From NCBI GenBank assembly GCA_958434805.1, contig CAUBDX010000030.1, forward strand, positions 1 through 37,491: a stretch of DNA of 37,491 nt. The letters are read 5' to 3'. Each line of letters opens with the position of its first letter. The stretch's first letter is position 1. The notes under the pieces were generated by a model. It had not been told where the DNA came from and made no database searches. It was given only the letters and a program-made list of their open reading frames with translations. This DNA comes from an uncultured Phocaeicola sp. Lineage in GTDB: Bacteria; Bacteroidota; Bacteroidia; Bacteroidales; Bacteroidaceae. Positions 9,171-18,651 of this stretch are shown here, in pieces. Both the position numbers and the translations under genes were made by a program.

Positions 9171-11684
9171 TCAGTTTTTTAAATTGCTCATTCTCATTTC
9201 AAGGTCATTCTCGTCCATGCAAAGCACTTCGCGTGCTTTACTTCCATTGGCAGGACCTACAATGCCAGCCCGCTCCAGCTGGTCCATGATGCGTCCGGCA
9301 CGGTTATATCCGATAGAGAACTTACGCTGGATAAGTGAGGTTGAACCTTGCTGGTGGTAAATCAGCAGACGGGCTGCTTCTTCAAACAGAGGGTCAAGCC
9401 GGTTCATATCTACATCGGCCGATCCGCTGGGCTCTGCATTTTCGTCTACATATTCGGGTAGCATGAAAGCAGTAGGATAGCCTTGCTGGCGGCTGATATA
9501 GTTCGCAATTTTTTCCACTTCGGGTGTGTCGACAAAAGCACACTGTACGCGCACCGGGTCATTACCCTGTAAGTAAAGCATGTCTCCTTTACCGATCAGC
9601 TGCTGAGCTCCCGGGCGGTCAAGGATGGTGCGTGAGTCCATCATAGAAGCCACACGGAATGCCACACGTGCAGGGAAGTTTGCCTTAATCGTTCCGGTAA
9701 TGATGTTGGTTGTAGGACGCTGGGTAGCAATGATAGCATGGATACCTACAGCTCGTGCAAGCTGGGCGATACGGCAGATAGGTAATTCCACTTCTTTGCC
9801 TGCAGTCATAATCAAGTCTCCGAACTCATCAATGATAATCACGATATAAGGCATGAACCGATGACCTTTTTCCGGGTTCAGTTGCCGGCTGGTGAACTTG
9901 GCATTATATTCTTTAATATTTCGGCAACCGGCTTTTTTCAGCAAGTCGTAACGGGTATCCATCTCTATACAGAGCGAGTTCAGTGTCTGTACCACCTTGG
10001 TGACATCGGTGATAATTGCATCTTCTCCGTCAGGCAGTTTGGCAAGGAAGTGACGTTCTATCGGTGCATAAATGGCAAACTCCACTTTCTTAGGGTCAAT
10101 AATGACAAACTTCAGTTCACTGGGATGTTTCTTATAGAGTAAAGAGGTAACGATGGCATTCAGACCGACCGACTTTCCTTGTCCGGTAGCACCGGCTACC
10201 AGCATGTGGGGGGCTTTGGCCAAGTCAACCATGAAAACCTCATTCGTAATGGTTCTTCCCAGGGCTACTGGAAGTTCAAAAGTGGTTTCCTGAAATTTCT
10301 TGCTTGCCAGAATCGAACTCATAGGCACGATACGCGGGTTGGCATTAGGAACTTCGATACCGATCGTTCCTTTTCCGGGGATGGGAGCAATGATACGTAT
10401 TCCCAGTGCTGAAAGACTGAGGGCTATATCATCCTCCAAATTACGTATTTTAGAAATACGGACTCCTTCGGCTGGAGTGATTTCATATAAAGTAATGGTA
10501 GGTCCTACGCTTGCTTTGATGGAACTGATTTCAATATCAAAGCTTCGCAATACGCGGATGATATTGTCTTTTTTAGCATTCTGCTCTTCCATGTCGATGG
10601 TGGGTTCGCAGTTGTTGCATGTATTCAGCAAGTCAAGTGTAGGATACTTGTAATGTTCTAGGTCCAGGCGCGGGTTATAAGGCTGGGTGATATTTTCAGC
10701 TTGAGTCACTTCGTCTTCTTCGGCATGGTTGTGGTCTATTTCAAAAGTCGGTTCATTGTTTGGGGCTTTCATCGGCTGAGCCGAGTCGCTTGAATGGCTT
10801 GAAAGTTCATGAGAGGGGGCGGTTGCCGTTTCTTCACGCGGCTTTAAAGACAGCTCTATGGCTGTGTCTTGGTAGGTTTCTTCCGCTTGTGAGTATGTCT
10901 CTTCTTCCTCTTCTTCCTGCTCATTAATCATGGGAGCTTCCTCATCATGTACCGTGTTTTGATCTACTCCGGCAGGTTGGGCTGCAGACGACTGTTGGGG
11001 AGACGATTCAGACAGCTCCTCTTTTACGCTTGTCTCGTTTGAATCTTGGTTGCGTTTGGGCAAAGTGGGATGAAAAGCTTTGCGGACTACCAGTATGGTT
11101 CGGCGTGTCAGTAATACGCCAAGCAGGATAGCAGTGACCAATAAGCTCAGGATAAGTCCCGGTGCACCTATCTGAGAACAAATCCAGCGGCTTACATTGT
11201 AGCCGTGAAGTCCTCCGGGATAGATAAACGAATTTTCGAAAACTCCTTTAAAGGCAAATCCGAGTGCGATGGAGGCCCAAATCATAATGACGGTGCATCC
11301 TGTAAACCACTTTTTTAATTGGAACTGGTAGGCTTTCATGAGTGTCATACCTGTTACAATCAGGAAAACGACGATGATAAATGCGGGTATTCCGAAACAG
11401 TCGTTAATCAAAAATTGGGCCAGTTGCGCTCCACGTGCTCCGGCATAATTTTGTATACGATTGTCGGTTTGAAGCAACTCGTTTTTTTCTTGGTGAGTCA
11501 AAATACTCTGGTCGTTTCCTCCAGTAAAGAAGAAGGATGAAAATGCCAGCAAAAGATAAACTCCAAAGATTACGCAGAGCAATCCAATGATGAAATGCGC
11601 TGTTTCACTTTTAATTGCAGTTGCTATTTTCCCGGGAGTTATTCGTTTTTCTGTTGCTTTTGAATTTGTCTTGTTTTTAGCCAT
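9171..11684 (-). CDS. ftsK: DNA translocase FtsK/SpoIIIE
   Basis: An 837-residue septal DNA pump that clears chromosome dimers and the terminus at division. Four membrane segments lie at about 31-53, 98-118, 130-150 and 172-195, then an acidic low-complexity linker at about 205-340 with a run of Glu near 257-262. The motor follows: Walker A GATGQGKS (498-505), Walker B IIIDEFGDLIM, and a C-terminal winged-helix gamma domain (about 775-837; YNRAGRIMDQLERAGIVG) that reads KOPS-like sites. It is first in the operon with the LolA-like gene, trxB and M16. The promoter is the minus-strand -7 box at 11779-11786. Confidence 0.97.
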   Translation of the reverse strand: MAKNKTNSKATEKRITPGKIATAIKSETAHFIIGLLCVIFGVYLLLAFSSFFFTGGNDQSILTHQEKNELLQTDNRIQNYAGARGAQLAQFLINDCFGIPAFIIVVFLIVTGMTLMKAYQFQLKKWFTGCTVIMIWASIALGFAFKGVFENSFIYPGGLHGYNVSRWICSQIGAPGLILSLLVTAILLGVLLTRRTILVVRKAFHPTLPKRNQDSNETSVKEELSESSPQQSSAAQPAGVDQNTVHDEEAPMINEQEEEEEETYSQAEETYQDTAIELSLKPREETATAPSHELSSHSSDSAQPMKAPNNEPTFEIDHNHAEEDEVTQAENITQPYNPRLDLEHYKYPTLDLLNTCNNCEPTIDMEEQNAKKDNIIRVLRSFDIEISSIKASVGPTITLYEITPAEGVRISKIRNLEDDIALSLSALGIRIIAPIPGKGTIGIEVPNANPRIVPMSSILASKKFQETTFELPVALGRTITNEVFMVDLAKAPHMLVAGATGQGKSVGLNAIVTSLLYKKHPSELKFVIIDPKKVEFAIYAPIERHFLAKLPDGEDAIITDVTKVVQTLNSLCIEMDTRYDLLKKAGCRNIKEYNAKFTSRQLNPEKGHRFMPYIVIIIDEFGDLIMTAGKEVELPICRIAQLARAVGIHAIIATQRPTTNIITGTIKANFPARVAFRVASMMDSRTILDRPGAQQLIGKGDMLYLQGNDPVRVQCAFVDTPEVEKIANYISRQQGYPTAFMLPEYVDENAEPSGSADVDMNRLDPLFEEAARLLIYHQQGSTSLIQRKFSIGYNRAGRIMDQLERAGIVGPANGSKAREVLCMDENDLEMRMSNLKN

Positions 11685-11778
11685 AATCAGTTGTGAGTCT
11701 ATTTCATATTCTTGTCCTTGCCGGAGACTTATTCCTCCGGACGGGGTCAGGGTATCAATATTTATTTAAAGAATCATG

Positions 11779-11786
11779 CAAATGTA
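11779..11786 (-). promoter_or_regulatory. -7 box for the ftsK operon
   Basis: The minus strand reads TACATTTG, matching TAnnTTTG, about 95 bases before the ftsK ATG. It lies back to back with the plus-strand box at 11819-11826. Confidence 0.5.
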
Positions 11787-11818
11787 CGAATAAAAGTAGA
11801 ACTGAAAAATTTTTTTCG

Positions 11819-11826
11819 TACCTTTG
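11819..11826 (+). promoter_or_regulatory. -7 box for the DUF5063 operon
   Basis: TACCTTTG matches TAnnTTTG and lies 18 bases before the ATG at 11845. Confidence 0.6.
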
Positions 11827-11844
11827 CGCCTTATTAATTAGATT

Positions 11845-12453
11845 ATGGAAAAGAATAGTCAACCGATATTTGACAGGAATACGGTGGAGTTTGTGACTGT
11901 AGCTGCAGAGATGTGTGGCTTTCTGGAGCGTGTTTCGCAGTTGAAACGCCGTGATTTTGTTGATAAAGCTTTAAAGTTGCTTCCTTTGCTTTATCTGAAA
12001 GTTTCGTTACTGCCTGAATGTGAGCGCATAGATGAGTTTTCTGTTCCTGAAACATTTGTGACAGAAGTTGATTATGAGCAGCTCCGCAGTTCTATAGCTG
12101 TGCTTTTGGGTGAAAAAGATGATTATCTGGAAGTCTTTCTGGATGATATGGCATACAGTGATACGCCCATCCATCAGAGTATATCTGAAGGCTTAGCTGA
12201 TATATATCAGGCCTTAAAGGACTTTATTTGTGTATATCAGCTGGGGCTTGATCACACGATGAATGATGCACTGGTTATCTGTCAGGAACATTTTTCGGAA
12301 TTTTGGGGGCAACGTCTGGTCAATGTGATGCGTGCTTTGCATAATGTAAAGTATAGTGCAGAAACATCCGTTGATGAGGACGATGATACGTATAGTGATG
12401 ATTATACGGAGGATGAGCTGTATGAAGGCTTGGATATGGGTGAGGATGAATAA
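11845..12453 (+). CDS. DUF5063-type protein
   Basis: A 202-residue cytoplasmic protein that I associate with the DUF5063 family of Bacteroidota; its function is not known. The body is predicted helical (VEFVTVAAEMCGFLERVSQL, then DIYQALKDFICVYQLGL and HFSEFWGQRLVNVMRALH). The last ~30 residues are extremely acidic (DEDDDTYSDDYTEDELYE), suggesting a flexible tail. It heads a three-gene operon with a DEDDy exonuclease (15-base gap) and an rRNA methyltransferase (14-base gap), so a role in RNA metabolism is a guess from context only. Confidence 0.75.
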   Translation: MEKNSQPIFDRNTVEFVTVAAEMCGFLERVSQLKRRDFVDKALKLLPLLYLKVSLLPECERIDEFSVPETFVTEVDYEQLRSSIAVLLGEKDDYLEVFLDDMAYSDTPIHQSISEGLADIYQALKDFICVYQLGLDHTMNDALVICQEHFSEFWGQRLVNVMRALHNVKYSAETSVDEDDDTYSDDYTEDELYEGLDMGEDE

Positions 12454-12468
12454 TGAAAACCATAACGA

Positions 12469-13086
12469 ATGATAAAACTGCAAAGTAAAATAGACAAGAA
12501 AATAGTGGCTGGTCTGCCAAAGGCTGTTTTTCCAGGGCGTATTTTTGTGGTTCACACAGAAGTGGAGGCACGTAAGGCTGTGGATTATTTAAATACCCAT
12601 GTGCTGGTAGGGGTGGATACTGAAACTCGTCCCTCTTTCCGTAAGGGGACGTCGAATAAAGTGGCTTTGCTTCAGATTTCCACCTATGATACTTGTTTCC
12701 TGTTTCGCCTGAATTATTTGGGGTTGCCTGATTTTCTGGAAGAATTTCTGCAAAATGACGTGCTTAAAATCGGTTTGTCATTGAAGGATGATTTTGCAGT
12801 ATTGCGCAAGCGCAACCAGCAAGACCCCCGTTCGGGAAATTGGGTTGAACTGCAAGATTATGTTCCTCATTTCGGCATTGAAGAAAAGAGTTTGCAGAAA
12901 ATTTATGCGCTTCTTTTCGGGCAAAAAATATCGAAGAGCCAGCGTTTGTCAAATTGGGAGAATGATACTCTGACCGAGGCGCAGCAACTGTATGCAGCAA
13001 CCGATGCTTGGGCGTGTGTGCGTATTTATGAATACTTAGAGGATCTCCGTCAGAATGGTAATTATATGATTATAACTAACGAATAA
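12469..13086 (+). CDS. DEDDy-type 3'-5' exonuclease
   Basis: A 205-residue single-domain nuclease of the RNase D/WRN-exonuclease fold, without HRDC domains. The Exo I motif VGVDTET gives D50 and E52, Exo II is around GLSLKDD (D107 or D108), and Exo III YAATD gives Y175 and D179, so all metal ligands and the tyrosine of the DEDDy class are present. It would remove nucleotides from 3' ends of RNA or DNA; substrate preference cannot be read from sequence. It is in the operon between the DUF5063 gene and an rRNA methyltransferase, which mildly favours an RNA role. Confidence 0.9.
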   Translation: MIKLQSKIDKKIVAGLPKAVFPGRIFVVHTEVEARKAVDYLNTHVLVGVDTETRPSFRKGTSNKVALLQISTYDTCFLFRLNYLGLPDFLEEFLQNDVLKIGLSLKDDFAVLRKRNQQDPRSGNWVELQDYVPHFGIEEKSLQKIYALLFGQKISKSQRLSNWENDTLTEAQQLYAATDAWACVRIYEYLEDLRQNGNYMIITNE

Positions 13087-13100
13087 ACAAAATCAGATAC

Positions 13101-14288
13101 ATGGCTTATACAAAGATATATCTTAAGTCAGGGAAAGAGGAATCTCTGAAGCGTTTTCACCCTTGGGTGTTCTCTGGAGCTATCTCTCGGGTGGAAGGAG
13201 AACCGGAGGAAGGAGAAATCGTTGACGTTTATACTTCGAAGAAAGAATTTATTGCATGCGGCCATTTCCAGGTAGGAAGTATTGCGGTGCGTGTATTGAC
13301 TTTTAATCAGGAGGAAATCAATCATGCGTTTTGGGTACGCCGTTTACGCGTGGCAAAAGATTTGCGTTGTGCGCTTGGCTTGATTGGAAATCCGCAAAAT
13401 AACACGTATCGGTTGGTCCATGGAGAAGGAGATAACTTGCCGGGGTTGATTATCGACGTGTATGATCATACGGCTGTAATGCAGGCTCATTCGGCCGGGA
13501 TGCATGTATTCCGTATGGATATTGCTCAGGCTTTAAGTGAGGTGATGGGTGAAACCATTCAGCACATTTATTATAAATCGGAAACTACTTTGCCTTTTAA
13601 AGCAGATTTACTTTCTACTGAGAACGGATTTATCAAAGGGGGCAGTCCGGAGAATGTGGCTATGGAGAATGGACTAAAATTCCATGTGGACTGGCTGAAA
13701 GGGCAGAAGACGGGCTTCTTTGTTGACCAGCGCGAGAACCGTGCTTTGCTGGAACACTATGCTCGTGGACGCAATGTGCTGAATATGTTCTGTTATACTG
13801 GAGGATTCTCATTTTATGCAATGCGTGGAGGAGCAAATCTGGTGCACTCGGTTGACAGTTCGGCAAAAGCAATTGATTTGACGAACGAAAATGTGAATTT
13901 GAATTTCCCGGGTGATAATCGTCATCAGGCATATGCTGAAGATGCGTTTAAGTATCTTGACCGTATGGGTGATCAGTATGACTTGATTATTCTGGACCCT
14001 CCGGCTTTTGCCAAGCACCGTGATGCATTGCGCAATGCTCTGCGTGGATATACAAAACTCAATGCGAAGGCTTTTGAAAAGATTCGTCCGGGAGGTATTT
14101 TATTTACTTTCTCTTGTTCGCAGGTGGTGAGTAAACAAGACTTCCGAAATGCTGTCTTTACCGCTGCTGCCCAGAGCGGGCGGAGCGTGCGTATTTTGCA
14201 CCAATTGACTCAGCCGGGTGACCATCCGGTGAATATTTATCATCCGGAAGGCGAGTATTTGAAAGGTTTGGTGCTTTACGTTGAATGA
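13101..14288 (+). CDS. Class I rRNA methyltransferase with PUA domain (RlmI-like)
   Basis: A 395-residue SAM-dependent methyltransferase of the YccW/RlmI family, which methylates cytosine C5 in 23S rRNA. An N-terminal PUA domain (about 1-80; KIYLKSGKEESLKRFHPWVF) binds RNA. A central domain precedes the Rossmann methyltransferase, with SAM motif VLNMFCYTGGFSFYAMRGGA at about 225-245 and the catalytic-region motif LIILDPPAFA at about 295-305, followed by FSCSQ near 335 carrying the Cys expected for m5C chemistry. Last gene of the operon; a strong terminator follows at 14346-14386. The exact target base is not certain. Confidence 0.92.
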   Translation: MAYTKIYLKSGKEESLKRFHPWVFSGAISRVEGEPEEGEIVDVYTSKKEFIACGHFQVGSIAVRVLTFNQEEINHAFWVRRLRVAKDLRCALGLIGNPQNNTYRLVHGEGDNLPGLIIDVYDHTAVMQAHSAGMHVFRMDIAQALSEVMGETIQHIYYKSETTLPFKADLLSTENGFIKGGSPENVAMENGLKFHVDWLKGQKTGFFVDQRENRALLEHYARGRNVLNMFCYTGGFSFYAMRGGANLVHSVDSSAKAIDLTNENVNLNFPGDNRHQAYAEDAFKYLDRMGDQYDLIILDPPAFAKHRDALRNALRGYTKLNAKAFEKIRPGGILFTFSCSQVVSKQDFRNAVFTAAAQSGRSVRILHQLTQPGDHPVNIYHPEGEYLKGLVLYVE

Positions 14289-14345
14289 TTTTTTTTGATT
14301 CAAACTTTAGCAGCCTTTTCAAGCAGATTCTTTGATTGATAAAGC

Positions 14346-14392
14346 AAGCCAGCCCATTTGTAGCGTGACTGCAAATGGGCTGGCTTATTTTA
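14346..14392 (+). terminator. Terminator after the rRNA methyltransferase operon
   Basis: A perfect 15-bp stem, AAGCCAGCCCATTTG (14346-14360) with its complement at 14372-14386, is followed by ATTTTATG. Confidence 0.85.
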
Positions 14393-14413
14393 TGCTGTTT
14401 AGAGAAAAAGTGT

Positions 14414-14429
14414 GCCTTTATATAAAGGC
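14414..14429. repeat. Isolated 16-bp palindrome
   Basis: GCCTTTATATAAAGGC is a perfect palindrome alone between two terminator-like hairpins. It could be a protein-binding site; nothing else is visible beside it. Confidence 0.4.
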
Positions 14430-14472
14430 GGTATAGCAAAAAGGGTTCAGAGGCAGTAGCGGATGGAATATG

Positions 14473-14542
14473 AAAGAGCCGTATCCAACTTTTAGGGTGT
14501 ATTTCACCTTGTTTAAAGTACTGATACGGCTCTTTGTTTTGC
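14473..14542 (+). terminator. Long-loop hairpin followed by T-rich sequence
   Basis: A perfect 13-bp stem, AAAGAGCCGTATC (14473-14485) with GATACGGCTCTTT (14523-14535), encloses a 37-base loop with its own small stem (AGGGTG/CACCTT, one wobble). TTTGTTTT follows, so it would terminate plus-strand transcription. No plus-strand gene precedes it after the terminator at 14346. The rest of the 14289-14614 gap also holds a CCTAAAG/CTTTAGG pair (14567-14573/14594-14600) near the end of rho. Confidence 0.55.
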
Positions 14543-14614
14543 GCTATTGTATGGTTAAGAGAAGAACCTAAAGCTCATTTTTCAAAAATAGAACTTTAGG
14601 CTTTCTTGTTTGTA

Positions 14615-16630
14615 TCAAGAGTTCATACTCATTAGGAATTCATCATTGTCTTTTGTTTTTTCAAGTCGGTCTTTGACAAAATCCATTGCTTCAATCGGAT
14701 TCATATCCGATAAATATTTACGTAAAATCCACATCCGGTCAAGTGTAGTCTTGTCAAGCAGCAAGTCATCACGACGTGTACTTGAAGCCACAATGTTTAC
14801 AGCCGGGAAGATACGCTTATTGCTTAAGTTGCGGTCAAGCTGAAGCTCCATATTACCAGTACCTTTGAATTCTTCAAAAATAACTTCGTCCATTTTTGAA
14901 CCGGTATCAATAAGGGCTGTTGCGATAATGGTCAGTGATCCGCCTCCTTCGATGTTACGTGCCGCTCCGAAGAAACGTTTCGGCTTATGTAAGGCATTTG
15001 CATCTACACCTCCTGAAAGAACTTTTCCTGAGGCGGGAGATACGGTGTTATAGGCGCGTGCCAATCGAGTGATAGAGTCAAGGAAGATAACCACATCGTG
15101 TCCGCATTCCACCAAGCGTTTGGCTTTTTCCAAAACGATACCTGCAATTTTCACATGCCGTTCAGCGGGTTCGTCGAAAGTAGAAGCAATGACTTCAGCA
15201 TTTACGCTGCGTGCCATGTCGGTTACTTCTTCCGGACGTTCGTCAATCAGCAGCATGATCATATAAACCTCCGGATGGTTGGCAGCAATGGCATTGGCAA
15301 TATCCTTCATCAAGATGGTTTTACCTGTTTTAGGCTGTGCCACGATAAGAGCGCGCTGACCTTTACCGATCGGAGAGAACAAGTCTACTACACGTGCCGA
15401 GAGGTTGTCGTTATGCCCTTGGCAAAGTGTGAACTTTTCATCGGGGAAGAGTGGAGTCAAGTGGTCGAAGGGCACACGGTCGCGTACCAATGTGTGGTCA
15501 AGTCCGTTGATCTTTGAGACTTTTACCAGCGGGAAGTATTTTTCGCCTTCCTTGGGTGGGCGGATGATGCCGTCGACGGTATCACCTGTTTTCAAGCCGA
15601 AGAGTTTGATTTGCGACTGAGAAACATAGATATCATCGGGTGAAGAAAGGTAATTGTAATCAGATGAACGAAGGAACCCATAGCCGTCGGGCATAATTTC
15701 CAATACACCTGTTCCTTTTAATATATCGTCGAATTCGTAAGGTTTTTCCACCGGTTTTGCTGGTTGCTGTGCGGGTGCGGGAAGACTGGCTTGTGGCTCA
15801 GACGGCACCGGTTCGACCGGGGTGCTGGTATTCGATGTATTGTTATTGGAGTTATTCGGACGGTTATTGTTGTTGCGGTTGTTGGCACGTTGCTGACGCT
15901 GCTGGAATTTAGGATTTTTAGGCTCTTTGGCTGGAATAACCGGAACTTCCACCTTTGTGGCTTCAAATTTGCCGAGCAGTTCAGAAGGTATTTCAAATTT
16001 TTCAGATGGAAGGTCTTCAATAGGAATAAAATCACTCCCGTCTTTTAAGTTAAGCGGAGGAAGTTCCATGTCATCCTCAATGGGGACAGGGATGCTTTCG
16101 GTTTTTTGTGCCTCTTTTTTTTCTTCTTTTTTCTCTTCTTCCTTTCTTTCTTTCTGTAAGGCTTCGACTGCTTCCCGTTCCAGGGTTGCTTTATTTTTAG
16201 AACCAGGTTTGCGTCCACGCTTCTTTGGCTGTTTAACCTCTTCCTTTTGGGGTTCTTCTGCTTGTTTTTCTGCAGCAGCGACTTCTTCATGAGATTCGGC
16301 TGGAACAGCTGTCTCACTCTTGACTGTAGGAGCAGGAGCCGTTACAGCCGGAGTATTTGCTTCTAATTTTTGTGCTTTGTCTTTGGTGGCAGTATACACT
16401 TTGTCACCTTCTTTTTTTACGCTGATACGTGAACGTTTTCGGGCTTGTCCTTCCTTGCGTTCTTCTGCCTTGGCAGCCGCTTTAGTAGCACCGACGATGG
16501 CTTGTTCATCCAAGATGCGGTAAACCAACTCTTCTTTGCGGAGCGAATCTACTTTTTTCAGACCCAACTCTTTGGCTATCTGTTGCAGTTCGGACAATTC
16601 TTTGTCATTTAGTTGAATGATGTTATACAT
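14615..16630 (-). CDS. rho: Transcription termination factor Rho with long disordered insert
   Basis: A 671-residue Rho, much longer than the ~420 residues of E. coli. Residues 1-45 form the Rho N-terminal helical domain. Residues about 46-300 are low complexity: Lys/Glu-rich (130-180) and then Gln/Asn-rich (243-264, [15 protein letters not shown]). The cold-shock RNA-binding domain is at about 305-372 ([14 protein letters not shown]), and the ATPase has Walker A AQPKTGKT (431-438), [13 protein letters not shown], and the hexamer loop [15 protein letters not shown]. Such an insert is known for Bacteroides Rho and has been linked to condensate formation. A ~490-base gene-free region precedes it, with a -7-like box at 16836-16843, implying a leader of about 200 bases. 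Confidence 0.97.
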   Translation of the reverse strand: MYNIIQLNDKELSELQQIAKELGLKKVDSLRKEELVYRILDEQAIVGATKAAAKAEERKEGQARKRSRISVKKEGDKVYTATKDKAQKLEANTPAVTAPAPTVKSETAVPAESHEEVAAAEKQAEEPQKEEVKQPKKRGRKPGSKNKATLEREAVEALQKERKEEEKKEEKKEAQKTESIPVPIEDDMELPPLNLKDGSDFIPIEDLPSEKFEIPSELLGKFEATKVEVPVIPAKEPKNPKFQQRQQRANNRNNNNRPNNSNNNTSNTSTPVEPVPSEPQASLPAPAQQPAKPVEKPYEFDDILKGTGVLEIMPDGYGFLRSSDYNYLSSPDDIYVSQSQIKLFGLKTGDTVDGIIRPPKEGEKYFPLVKVSKINGLDHTLVRDRVPFDHLTPLFPDEKFTLCQGHNDNLSARVVDLFSPIGKGQRALIVAQPKTGKTILMKDIANAIAANHPEVYMIMLLIDERPEEVTDMARSVNAEVIASTFDEPAERHVKIAGIVLEKAKRLVECGHDVVIFLDSITRLARAYNTVSPASGKVLSGGVDANALHKPKRFFGAARNIEGGGSLTIIATALIDTGSKMDEVIFEEFKGTGNMELQLDRNLSNKRIFPAVNIVASSTRRDDLLLDKTTLDRMWILRKYLSDMNPIEAMDFVKDRLEKTKDNDEFLMSMNS

Positions 16631-16835
16631 ATAATATGTGTAATGAAGTTAGTAATGTAATGATAGATGTAATACATACCTGTTTCTGCACAGTTATGCT
16701 GTGCGGAAATTGGAGTCAGCTTACGCAAATCATTAATTACAGATAAAATTGATGTTATTTCTTTTGTTGATATTTTAAAGGAGTGTTCGTTAGGGGAGAT
16801 TTCTCCTTTGCAGGGATTCCCTTTGAATACGTTTA

Positions 16836-16843
16836 CAAAAATA
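16836..16843 (-). promoter_or_regulatory. Probable -7 box for rho
   Basis: The minus strand reads TATTTTTG. It lies about 205 bases before the rho start, leaving a long untranslated leader in the 16631-17120 gap. I see no riboswitch or clear hairpin there; part of the gap is AT-rich sequence without recognisable content. Confidence 0.4.
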
Positions 16844-17056
16844 GTTCTTTTTTGCCAAATAAACTAATAAAAGTGGATTTTTTTGAATGAAGGTTTAATC
16901 TGTGATTCGGTTTTGGGCGCTTTCTTCCTCTCTTTAGCAGGTGTATAAATGTATTTTAGTGCCAGCATTGATAAGGTGACAGATTATTTTAATGAATATT
17001 TTAGGGAAAATTTAATCCAGAAACTTTTTATGGGAGATGTTTTTTTATTTTTCTGC

Positions 17057-17086
17057 TTTGCGGTTAGAAGAATTATGCTAACTTAG
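17057..17086 (+). promoter_or_regulatory. Probable promoter of the ridA operon
   Basis: TTTG (17057-17060), 18 bases, then TAACTTAG (17079-17086), one mismatch from TAnnTTTG. The ridA ATG is 34 bases downstream. Confidence 0.45.
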
Positions 17087-17120
17087 CCGTTGAATAATCA
17101 ATTTTAAAATCAATCAATCA

Positions 17121-17501
17121 ATGAAAAAAGTGATTTTTACAGAAAAAGCCCCTGCGGCTATTGGCCCATACAGTCAGGCAATTGAAGCCAATGGTATGGT
17201 TTTTCTTTCTGGTCAGATACCTGTAAACCCGGCTACGGGAGAATTTGTAGAAGGAGGAGTAAAGGAACAAACCGTTCAGGTATTTGAAAATATAAAAAAT
17301 GTGTTGGCTGAAGCCGGACTTACCACTGCTCATATAGTAAAGACTACGGTTTTCCTGGCAGATATGTCGTTGTTTGCAGATATGAATGCGGTGTATGCCA
17401 GCTATTTTGAAAGCGACTTCCCGGCTCGCTCAGCGGTTGCGGTTAAGGCTTTGCCTAAAGGTGCATTAGTTGAAATAGAGTGCATTGCAGTTAAAGGATA
17501 A
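17121..17501 (+). CDS. ridA: RidA family enamine/imine deaminase
   Basis: A 126-residue trimeric enzyme, family-typical in length. It hydrolyses reactive 2-aminoacrylate and related imines made by PLP enzymes. Family signatures IGPYSQAI (14-21), the FLSGQIPVNPATGE strand, and PARSAVAV with substrate-binding R103 are present, with the C-terminal acidic residue in VEIE (118-120). It starts a five-gene plus-strand run with short gaps. A start at 17121 follows a weakly purine-rich leader. The identification is secure, the physiological partner is not visible here. Confidence 0.96.
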   Translation: MKKVIFTEKAPAAIGPYSQAIEANGMVFLSGQIPVNPATGEFVEGGVKEQTVQVFENIKNVLAEAGLTTAHIVKTTVFLADMSLFADMNAVYASYFESDFPARSAVAVKALPKGALVEIECIAVKG

Positions 17502-17520
17502 ATCAACTTCCGGTACAGCG

Positions 17521-18240
17521 ATGGAACTGGTTTATCTTTATCACAGCGGCTTCGCCTTGTTAGGCGAAGCTTTTACACTTCTATTCGATTATTACGAAGA
17601 TTCAGAAACGGCTGATTCCGGAGTTTTGCATCGTAAGCTGCTTGATCGTCGCGGAAAGTTTTATGTATTTTCCAGTCATTCTCATTATGATCATTTCAAT
17701 AAAGAAATTCTGACATGGCGTGAAAAACGTCCGGATATTATCTATTTATTTTCGAAAGATATTCTTCAGCAAGGTTTCTCCACCGAAAAGGAAGCCGTTT
17801 ATATGGAGAAAGGTGATTTATATCAGGATGACACACTGAAAGTACAGGCATTCGGATCAACTGACGAAGGAGTATCTTTCTTGATAGAAGCAGAAGGGAA
17901 GCGCATCTTCCATGCAGGCGATTTAAATAACTGGCATTGGATGGATGAAAGTGATGAGGCTGAATGGAAAGGTTACGAGCGTCACTTCCTGACTGAGTTA
18001 GACGACATTTATTCTAATTATAAAGCAGTAGATCTGGTCATGTTTCCGGTTGACCCCCGTTTGGGAAAGGAATATATGCGCGGTCCGCTGCAATTTGTGG
18101 AAAAAATAAAAACTGCTATCTTTGTACCGATGCATTTTGACGAGGCTTATGAACAAGCTGCAGCTTTTGCTTCTGCTGCCAAGTCATTGGTAACCCGTAC
18201 GCTTCTTCTTAAGAAACGGGGACAGCATGAATTGATTTAA
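17521..18240 (+). CDS. MBL-fold metallo-hydrolase
   Basis: A 239-residue metallo-beta-lactamase-fold protein. I take the ATG at 17521 (MELVYLYHSGFALL) because an upstream in-frame ATG at 17485 would overlap ridA. The metal motif SHSHYDHF gives H53, H55, D57 and H58; a second ligand region is IFHAGDLNNWHW, and a late His is in FVPMHFDEAYEQ. This is the arrangement of small UlaG-like or YcbL-like hydrolases; the substrate is unknown. It lies 19 bases after ridA and 18 before the VOC gene, so it is co-transcribed. Confidence 0.88.
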   Translation: MELVYLYHSGFALLGEAFTLLFDYYEDSETADSGVLHRKLLDRRGKFYVFSSHSHYDHFNKEILTWREKRPDIIYLFSKDILQQGFSTEKEAVYMEKGDLYQDDTLKVQAFGSTDEGVSFLIEAEGKRIFHAGDLNNWHWMDESDEAEWKGYERHFLTELDDIYSNYKAVDLVMFPVDPRLGKEYMRGPLQFVEKIKTAIFVPMHFDEAYEQAAAFASAAKSLVTRTLLLKKRGQHELI

Positions 18241-18258
18241 AATTAAAAAAAACAGCTT

Positions 18259-18636
18259 ATGGAAATAAAAGGAAGATTTGACCATTTTAATATAAATGTC
18301 ACTGATTTAGAGAAAAGCATTGAGTTTTACGGCAAGGCATTGGGACTGCGTGAGTCTCATCGTAAAGTGTCGGCAGACGGTTCTTTTATCTTGGTGTATC
18401 TTACAGATAATTGCAGTGGATTTTTGCTTGAACTTACCTGGTTACGCGATCATACAGAAGCTTATGAATTAGGTGAAAATGAAAGCCATCTTTGCATCCG
18501 TGTGGAAGGCGACTATGATGAAGTTCGGCGTTTTCACAAGGAAATGGGATGTGTGTGCTTTGAAAATGAGCAGATGGGTCTTTATTTTATAAATGACCCG
18601 GATGACTATTGGATTGAGATTCTTCCTGTTAAATAA
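18259..18636 (+). CDS. VOC (glyoxalase-like) family protein
   Basis: A 125-residue protein of the vicinal-oxygen-chelate fold. It shows the two paired beta-alpha-beta-beta-beta units: FDHFNINVTDLEKSIEFYGKALGL at the start and ESHLCIRVEGDYDEVRRFHKEM in the second half, ending YFINDPDDYWIEILPV. H9 and a C-terminal Glu (WIEI) are at places used for metal binding in glyoxalase I. The closest named group is lactoylglutathione lyase-like, but Bacteroidota generally lack glutathione, so the true substrate is open. Operon member between an MBL hydrolase and a DUF protein. Confidence 0.88.
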   Translation: MEIKGRFDHFNINVTDLEKSIEFYGKALGLRESHRKVSADGSFILVYLTDNCSGFLLELTWLRDHTEAYELGENESHLCIRVEGDYDEVRRFHKEMGCVCFENEQMGLYFINDPDDYWIEILPVK

Positions 18637-18651
18637 ATAATAAAAGACTGT

